From Baffinella frigidus (lineage: Eukaryota > Cryptophyceae > Cryptomonadales > Baffinellaceae): DNA of 12,495 nucleotides. A program made the translations under genes and the position numbers. The stretch is from NCBI GenBank assembly GCA_026770585.1, contig MU646478.1:166135-178629 (forward strand). The letters run 5' to 3'. Shown here one piece after another: positions 5,271 to 11,080 of the stretch; position 1 is the stretch's first letter, and every line of letters begins with the position of its first letter. A model generated the notes under the pieces. The model was not told the origin of the DNA. It searched no databases and worked only from the letters and a program-made list of their open reading frames with translations.

Positions 5271-5280
5271 TCCTAATTGT

Positions 5281-5330
5281 AGTGCCAGGAGGTTCGATGC
5301 ACACCGGGACTGATGAGCGAGGTACCCTGG
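5281..5330. mobile_element. Fragment of GAGCGAGGTACC-family element
   Basis: AGTGCCAGGAGGTTCGATGC and ACCGGGACTGATGAGCGAGG match 5081-5120 and 7019-7058 closely, then the match stops at GTACC. A solitary end fragment. Confidence 0.7.
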
Positions 5331-5365
5331 TCAAGGAGAACACACCTTTCTACCAGCCCACCCAA

Positions 5366-5474
5366 GTGGCTCAAATAGTGCCCTGGAAGGTCTTCGATTT
5401 TACCTTGGACCGGGGTCACTTTTGACCCCGATCCAAGGTAAATCGAATTTTCCCCAGAGCACTGTTTGAGCTAC
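5366..5474. mobile_element. GTGGCTCAAA-ended foldback element
   Basis: GTGGCTCAAATAGTGC on the left pairs with GCACTGTTTGAGCTAC on the right with few mismatches. An inner long stem GATTTACCTTGGATC-type pairs across TCACTTTTGA (5396-5446). This is the only copy of this family I see here. Confidence 0.75.
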
Positions 5475-5489
5475 CTCCACGGGCTAGTG

Positions 5490-5900
5490 GTTGGGCACGG
5501 CTCGTCCGCGCACCCGTAAAACGGTTCTTGTGAAGAGTCAAGTCAACTGGGCGACAACTTTAGACTGCTGGGCGACAATTTGAGACGGAGAAGGCACCTT
5601 TCGGCACGGTGCGGTGTCGGGTTGCCTGAAGACCTTGCGGAACGGCGTACCCTTGCGGCCCTGGACCTGTCATGAAATCGAAAGCATGTCAGATTCTGCT
5701 CCATCTCGCAAGATAACTGAATCACTTCCTTTTCAGTGGAGGTTGGATATGAGAAATTAGTCAGGGCATGAAAAATGCAATTAGGCCTCCTAATTAAATG
5801 AGATTTCTCGCGTGAGGTTCTGCTTCAACGCGGAAATGCATCTGATTATCTCCACGTGGTAGGCTTGCATGTCATGAAAAACACGCCGTGATGTTGTTGG
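5490..5900. other. No clear gene; one weak minus-strand coding patch
   Basis: In the minus sense, TTTCATGACAG at about 5670 could be an acceptor followed by VQGRKGTPFRKVFRQPDTAP and further codons to a TGA at 5543-5545. An overlapping frame through the same acceptor reads MIQLSCEMEQNLTCFRFHD. Neither is recognised and both may be chance. The remainder (5760-5900) is AT-rich with the palindrome ATTAGGCCTCCTAAT and a repeated CATGAAAAA word. Confidence 0.25.
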
Positions 5901-5902
5901 CT

Positions 5903-6022
5903 TATCCCTTAAGTGGCGATGGGGTCAAAATTGATGGGGTCAAAATTGACCCACGACAGGTCCTAGGCAGGTCCTAGGGCCCTACGGTAGGGCGTATGTG
6001 CCTACTCGCCACTTAAGGGATA
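5903..6022. mobile_element. TATCCCTTAAGTGG-family element, 120 bp variant
   Basis: Ends TATCCCTTAAGTGGCGATGG and CTCGCCACTTAAGGGATA. The segment GATGGGGTCAAAATT is tandemly duplicated inside, which explains the extra length. Core: GGTCCTAGGGCCCTACGGTA. Orientation is opposite to the copies at 3876 and 4140. Confidence 0.9.
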
Positions 6023-6047
6023 GTCCTCCCTCAACAGTGAGTTGGAT

Positions 6048-6187
6048 TTATCCGGGGAAACCTATTTTTCTTTAGTTTGAGGTTCACGAAAATTACTACA
6101 CGGTTCGTTCTTATTAGTAATATTAAAGCAGTTGTGTAGTGATTTTCGTGGCCATCAAACTAAAGAAAAATTGGTTTCCCCGGATAA
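6048..6187. mobile_element. Long-armed foldback element (TTATCCGGGGAAACC ends)
   Basis: Left TTATCCGGGGAAACC then TTTTTCTTTAGTTTGAGG, and GAAAATTACTACAC are all mirrored on the right up to GGTTTCCCCGGATAA. This gives arms of about 55 nt with few mismatches and a short AT loop. 140 bp, no protein. Between 6190 and 6430 I see no gene. Confidence 0.9.
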
Positions 6188-6431
6188 GGATGGTGCCAGA
6201 AACGCAACCACGAATCACTCGCCGCTCAACATTTGGCGATGGCTGGTTACTTGCAATGCAGTTTGTTTTATGTTTGCGTTTAGGGAGGTTGTTGCTCTCC
6301 CGGGAAGGGGGTGGCGTGTTCGGGGTTGGAAATGTTCAACGAACCTTTCCAACCTCGGTCGAGCACATCCCCTCCTTCCCAGGATATAACTAAGCTTACC
6401 AAAGGCAAACAGCAAAAAAACTTCTTCGAAA

Positions 6432-6585
6432 CCACACTACGAAGGGATTTACGGCCCAAATCGGGCCACCTCTCCGTTGGCTTATCCGTAGGAACCCCCC
6501 TATGCCACTACGGGTTTCCTACCGTAGGGTCCCAGGTCTTATCGCTTAGGGGCTATTCAAAATCCCTTCGAAGGCCGCTGCGTGG
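6432..6585. mobile_element. CACACAGCGG-family element, near full length
   Basis: CCACACTACGAAGGGATTTA to CCCTTCGAAGGCCGCTGCGT, then GG. It contains GGCCCAAATCGGGCC, GGCTTATCCGTAGGAACC and TTATCGCTTAGGGG. It is in the opposite orientation to the copy at 7293. It abuts the exon-like segment at 6602-6682 on its 3' side. Confidence 0.85.
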
Positions 6586-6601
6586 GAATGCAGGGTCTGA
6601 C

Positions 6602-6682
6602 CAGGCGCGTCCAGTATATGCGTTCCTGCATCATCCTCTCCACCTCCTCCCGCGCCCTCCTCGCATCCCCCGCCTCACGACC
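6602..6682 (-). CDS. Possible exon, charged helix (REAGDARRAREEVERMMQER)
   Basis: In the minus sense, CAATGCAG is an acceptor. The frame then reads GREAGDARRAREEVERMMQE followed by RIYWTRL, and a CTG before GTCAGA may be the donor. Both ends are phase 0, matching the end phase of the proposed exons to the right. High Glu/Arg content with regular spacing suggests an amphipathic helix or coiled coil. A diverged copy of its first 30 nt with the acceptor is at 6861-6893 (AGDARRAS). Without splicing, the frame runs into the foldback element at 6585. It could be a C-terminal exon of the RBR gene or belong to another gene. Confidence 0.4.
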
Positions 6683-6995
6683 CTGCATTGAGGTTCAGGG
6701 TTTCAAGGTTCAGGGTGCAGGGTTGACGGTATAGGGTACAGGGTTTCAACCCAGGACACGAGGCACACAACGGGGGGCAGCATCGTTGAGTGAGAACACA
6801 CACTCCCCAAAAGGCAGCATCGTTGAGTGAGAACATACACTCCCCCGGAAAGAGAAGCCCTCCTCGCATCCCCAGCCACGCGACTCTACATTCAGGGTCA
6901 GGGGTTTAAGGTGCAGCGTGCAGGGTTGAGGGTATAGGGTATAGGGGTTCAACCGAGAACACGAGGCACAAAAAAGGGCGACAGCACCGTTGGGT
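6655..6995. repeat. Direct duplication of about 135 bp, 203 bp apart
   Basis: Positions 6655-6790 and 6858-6993 share CCCTCCTCGCATCCCC, the TTCAGGGT minisatellite, GGTATAGGG, the word ACACGAGGCAC and a GCA(C/T)CGTTG. The copy includes the start of the exon at 6682 with its acceptor and upstream intron. Between them, the 31-bp word GCAGCATCGTTGAGTGAGAA and following bases is tandemly repeated (6778 and 6814). Confidence 0.75.
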
Positions 6996-7018
6996 CAACG
7001 GTGCTAAGAGGACGGCTT

Positions 7019-7127
7019 AGTGCCAGGAGGTTCGATGCTCACACGGGACTGATGAGCGAGGTGCAGGGGTACCTCGCTCATAACTAACTGCCCCTCCTTA
7101 CAGGACCACCATAGGGCCTGAGACATA
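7019..7127. mobile_element. GAGCGAGGTACC-family element with extended end
   Basis: AGTGCCAGGAGGTTCGATGC, then an inverted joint ATGAGCGAGGTGCAGGGGTACCTCGCTCAT-like (7053-7082, arms of about 13), then AACTGCCCCTCCTTACAGGA and CCACCATAGGGCC. Same architecture as the copy at 5081-5187. Confidence 0.75.
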
Positions 7128-7142
7128 GGCCACACTCGCCAT

Positions 7143-7600
7143 ACATACACTCGCCGCGCCCGCCGCCGGATAGCCCCCCGTCTTACACGAAAATCGGCCA
7201 AAACAGCAATGAGAAAGGAGCGCGTTAAGGCCTTGCTGATGGAAGCAAGGTTCAGGGCTTAGTGTTCAGGGTTGGTGGATCACCGCTGCGCGCCACACAG
7301 CGGACTTGAGGGGATTTGAATAAACCTTAAGCGCTAAGACCTAGGACCATACGGTAGGCAATCCGTAGGGATATAGGGGGGGGTTCCTACGGATAAGGTA
7401 ACGGAGAGGTGGCCCGATTTGGGCCGAAAGTCCCTTCGAAGCCCGCTGTGTGGGTTAGGAGCATCACCGGCAGGAGAGCCACCCTAACCTCTCACACGCC
7501 AATCGTCCAAACAATTAACGAGAAAGGGGTTGGGAGCAGCACCGCAGCGCCTGACGTCTCACACGAAAATAGACCACAAAAGTCATGAGAAAGGAGCCCT
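7143..7600. repeat. Three spaced units of CACACGAAAAT..GAGAAAGGAG
   Basis: Units at 7178-7222, 7494-7528 and 7559-7600 share CACACGAAAATCG-CCAAAA-ATGAGAAAGGAG. In the minus sense each is a pyrimidine-rich stretch ending in GTGTGAG or GTAAG followed, 15-40 nt later, by GCGCTGCG-GTG or a relative. They therefore resemble duplicated acceptors and donor ends of very short exons. Related TCACCGCAGCGCC words occur at 7278, 7456, 7538, 7648 and 7835, the last inside the Ala-rich exon. Confidence 0.5.
7293..7453. mobile_element. CACACAGCGG-family element, full length
   Basis: CCACACAGCGGACTTGAGGG to CTTCGAAGCCCGCTGTGTGG, 161 bp. Inside are CGCTAAGACCTAGGACCATA, GGATAAGGTAACGGAGAGGT and GGCCCGATTTGGGCC. 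Closely similar to the copy at 3398-3558 and in the same orientation. Confidence 0.9.
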
Positions 7601-7812
7601 TGAACCCCTTTCTCATGAACCTTCAAGGTTCAGGGTTCAGGGTAGGTGCATCACCGCCGCGCCTCTGTACCGTGGCGGGCTCGTCTTGAGGACGAGCCCT
7701 CGTTTATCATAAACGTGTGGGTCACTCATCTCCAGGCTTGAGATGAGAGTACTAAAGAACAACAAGGAGAAGAAGAATCGGAATCGGAATTGGAATCACT
7801 TCAGAATCAGGA

Positions 7813-7893
7813 TCAGAAGATCAAGGTTGGGAGTATCACCGCAGCGCCCGCCGCGGCGGCCGCGGCCACTTCGGCAGCCCCGCGTGCTTCCAC
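7813..7893 (-). CDS. Possible Ala-rich C-terminal exon of the RBR gene
   Basis: In the minus sense, CTTCACTCGCAG is a good acceptor, phase 0, matching the exon at 8594-8668. The frame reads VEARGAAEVAAAAAAGAAVI then LPTLIF and TGA at 7813-7815. It may be the terminal exon, or it may splice out at GCTGCG before GTGATA, because that GCGCTGCG-GTGATG end is repeated several times in the following 600 nt in the way other donor-side exon ends are. Copies of its start with acceptors lie at about 7993-8031 (VEASGAAEVAS) and near 8105-8122. Low-complexity tail; no domain. Confidence 0.4.
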   Translation of the reverse strand: MEARGAAEVAAAAAAGAAVILPTLIF

Positions 7894-7899
7894 CTGCGA

Positions 7900-8212
7900 G
7901 TGAAGGTGAGCCAAACCGTTGAGCCTAGATGTTGAACCAAGACCACATTCACTCGCGCACCGAGTGAAGGTGAGCCCAGCTTCGATTCACAGAGGCCACT
8001 TCGGCAGCCCCGCTTGCTTCTACCTGCGCACCCAGTACAGGTGAGCCAAACTTGAGTCATTCTGGCTCCCGGGCACAGGTGAGTGAGGGTGAGCGAATGA
8101 GTGAAGGTGGTCTTGCGCTTCCACCTGTACGTGAGCCAAGTCGTTGAGCCTAGATGTTGATCTAAGATGTTGAGTAGCCAAGCTGTTGAGTAGTCTGCAT
8201 GCGTGAAGCGTG
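7900..8212. repeat. Repeated exon starts and GTGAGCCAA words
   Basis: Two or three copies of the Ala-rich exon start (GGCCACTTCGGCAGCCCCGC at 7864 and 7992) are interspersed with a repeated GTGAAGGTGAGCCAA-type word (7900, 7966, 8041, 8085) and GTTGAGCCTAGATGTTGA at 7918 and 8143. No additional gene is evident. Confidence 0.6.
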
Positions 8213-8223
8213 CCACAACCAGC

Positions 8224-8340
8224 GACATGGGGTAGGTTGGTGCACGATACAAGACAGAGCGGGGGCACCTGTCGCCAGAGAAATGAGGCAGTTTGGTGCA
8301 AGATAGAGCGGGGGTACCTCTTTCCAGACGCCGCACTTTC
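8224..8340. repeat. Two copies of the donor side of exon 8594-8668
   Basis: Units at 8224-8280 and 8281-8340 each contain a GGCAGTTTGGTGCAAGATA-like stretch, AGAGCGGGGGTACC and, in the second, CTCTTTCCAGACGCCGCA, which is the exon end and donor found at 8590-8611. The parent unit is 8534-8612. So intron start plus exon end was copied twice. The stretch 8345-8530 between them has a GCCGTACCT/AGGTACGGC hairpin (8381-8410) and no gene. Confidence 0.65.
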
Positions 8341-8593
8341 AGAGCCCTATGAGGGTGCGGGTTCTAGCATTCGGGACAGCGCCGTACCTCCCGCCAAAGG
8401 CAGGTACGGCTCCCAAAACGACCTCCACTTTTGAGGAGCCTTTTCGTTCACAGTCAACAAATTTTAACCTCGGTGGGAATTTAAGTCGTTATCTTGTCCC
8501 GCAATCGTTGCGTGTCGACGACGGGCATCCAAGACATTGGGGCAGGTTGGCGCAAGATGCAGGGCAGTCTCCAGGGTGTAGGGTGTAGGGTAC

Positions 8594-8668
8594 CTCTTTC
8601 CAGAGGCCGCACTGGCAGCGCGGCTTGCCGTGGTCGTTCTCCGCCGTGCTGCTCTCGTGCACGTACTC
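8594..8668 (-). CDS. RBR ligase exon F: C-terminal zinc ligands (CQCGLWKE)
   Basis: In the minus sense, CTACACCCAG is the acceptor and GAG before GTACCC the donor, both phase 0. It encodes 25 residues, EYVHESSTAENDHGK then PRCQCGLWKE. In RBR ligases RING2 is followed by a spaced H and a final C-x-C before a Leu-Trp, and this exon supplies the H residues, the C-x-C and LW. It follows exon E in order and phase. Partial copies of its 5' part, with or without the acceptor CAG, occur three times upstream in the intron (8751-8776, 8877-8899, 9060-9081), and copies of its 3' end lie at 8224-8340. Confidence 0.7.
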
Positions 8669-11049
8669 CTGGGTGTAGGGTTTAGGGTTACGGAGAGGGT
8701 TGACGGTTAAGGGAGAGTGTTCAGGGTGAAGTGTTTGTGACTTGTTCTCGGTGCTGCTCTCGTGTACGTACTGCTGGGTTTAGGGTTCAGGGTTTATGGT
8801 CTAGGGTGTAGGGTCTAGGGTCTAGGGTTGAGGGTGTAGGGTGTAGGGTTCAGGGTTTAGGTCTTAGGGTTTATGTCCTGCTCTCGTGCACGTAGTCCTA
8901 CACCCCCGATTCAACCGGGTTCACTCATCGGTTTCACATCGAACGCTGACGGGTGTGTACCCGGGAGATGAGCTTCTGGGCGGTGAGGTGTGATGACTGT
9001 AACAGGTTATGAACAGGTTATGAGACATAGCCTCAGCATAGTCACAAGAGCAGCATGTCAGCTCTCGTACACGTACTCCTGCGTCGGGGAGAGGGTGTAG
9101 GGTCAGTGGTGTAGGGTACAAACCCGTCAACATTCGGGGTGACAATGGTCAGTTAACCCAGCTGAATCGGGGGTGGGGTCACCCTCTCCGCACGAGTAGC
9201 AGAAAGGGGGGGGGGGGGGTTCACCTCTCCGCACGTGTAGCAGAAAGGGGCGCCGCAGCGGCACTTCATGAAGGTGCATCCGTCGGGATTCCGCGAGATG
9301 AGGATCTGGCATCTGGGGCACTGCCGCCAGCCCTGGTGAGGGTTGGGGTTTTGGCCGACGCGATGGGAACATCGTAGTCGCCAATAATTGTATATCCCTT
9401 GAGTGGAAAGTATGCGCATACACCCTGCGATAGGGCCCTAGGACCTGCCTAGGGCGAGATAGGGCGAATATTCGCCCGTCTGCCACTCAAGGGATGAAAA
9501 AAACGTCGGAGTTCCGCGAGATGAGGATCTGGCATCGGGGGCACTGCCGCCACCCCTGGTAGGGGTTTGGGGTTTGGGGTTTGGGGTTTGGGGTTTGGGG
9601 TTTGGGGTTTTGGGTTTGGGGTTTGGATTTTGGGGTTCAATTTTTAGGGTGTAGGGTTCAGGGTTTAGGGTGCAGGGTTGGGGGTTCAAGGTTCATGGTA
9701 TATGGTTTATGGTCTATGGTTTAGGGTTTAGGGTTTAAAGTTTGGCCGTCTGGCTGGACCGGAAAGGGCCAGCCTTGTGGAACCACACCTCTCTCCTCGG
9801 GTGCCCCAAGAGCGTCTGCAGGAGCCTTGAGATGCGTCGGGAGCTTCTGGTACTCACCCCCCCCCCCCATTTCACATGTGAATTCTGACCCCCCCCCATG
9901 AAATTTACCTGTAAAATTTCGGGGGGGGGCGGAATATCTACGAGCCCAAGTTGAAGTGGGATAGAGCTGGACGGACCTCTCTCCCTGCGAGTCCGAGGAG
10001 CTCGACGTCTTCGGGAGCCTTGAGATGGGTGGGGAGCTTCTGGTACTGCTCGCACGTCGTCCCGGAGTGCCACACCACCTGCACTCCGGAAACAGGCGGA
10101 CTTTAAAATAAATCAACAAATAAATAAATAATGATAATAATAGTAATAAATTATTACAAATATGGGCTACAACTCCAGCGCAAGAACCTGGTGCTCAAAC
10201 AAATGCGCCCCCCTCCGGCGCTGGGTGGATCATGCCCCGCGCCCTGATGCAGAAAGCCAACGCCAGCGGTGGACGCATGTGGAAGCGACTTGGTACAAAA
10301 TTGAAAATAGATGACGTTACAACCCGTCGTAAACACTGATTGTAAAGCGCTTTTGTTTGGTGCTTCAACAAATGTCCTTGGGCGCTGGGTGAGTACCTTG
10401 CACTCGGCACACATGTTGTTCATGCACGCCGGGCACTGGGCCTTGGGGTAGGCAGGCTCTGACGCTTCGGGGTTCTCCAGCGAAGGGAAACCTTGACTGA
10501 CTATTCTTAAGTTGACATGATGGGCGTGCGGTACAAATCCGTCAACTTCGGCGCGGAAAAGTACCTTGCACTCGGCGCACATGGTCTTGTGCCACACAGT
10601 GGGCTTCGCAGCTCGGTCAATTTCTTTTCGTAGTAGTAATTATTACAGCTATCGAGGCACCCGGGGGTTCGTTTAAAAGCTGAGGCCAGAATCCGGCCGT
10701 AGTTTTTTATTTTAAAAGTCTGTTTCCCTTAGGATTGAAGTAAAAGTTTTTGAAACCCTTTAAAATTGAATGACGTCCTCGCTCGGCAGCGGTCAATCGG
10801 TACGTAGACATCTTACTAACCGACATTTCGAAAAGATTTCTGGTCGAAATTTCCTACAAAGCCCACTGTGCGGCGGGTACCTTGCACTCGGCGCACATGG
10901 TCTTCATGCACGCCGGGCACTGAGCCTTGGGGTAGTCAGGGTCTGACGCGTCGGGTTTCTCCAGCGGGGAGCGGCATGTGGCTTGCGGGCAGAAGACTAG
11001 CCTGCAAAGAGGGGGGGGGGTCAGAGAGAGCGCGAGTCTTGTCTGTATT

Positions 11050-11080
<31 letters not shown>

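Noticed and set aside
9500-9560. Exon copy as evidence for two adjacent RBR genes
   Set aside because: Only 52 nt is duplicated, the other exons occur once in order, and the copy sits in the expected intron.
9438-9689. Minus-strand frame rich in Asn-Pro-Lys-Pro-Gln-Thr
   Set aside because: It is a translation of the GGTTTGGGG minisatellite and repeats with the unit; no non-repeat coding content except the partial RING2 exon in another frame.
10154-10597. 147-codon minus-strand frame as an independent zinc-finger gene
   Set aside because: Its CPACMNNMCAECK is a partial copy of RBR exon C and the rest reads through intron and the 28-nt copy; it lacks half of the zinc ligands.
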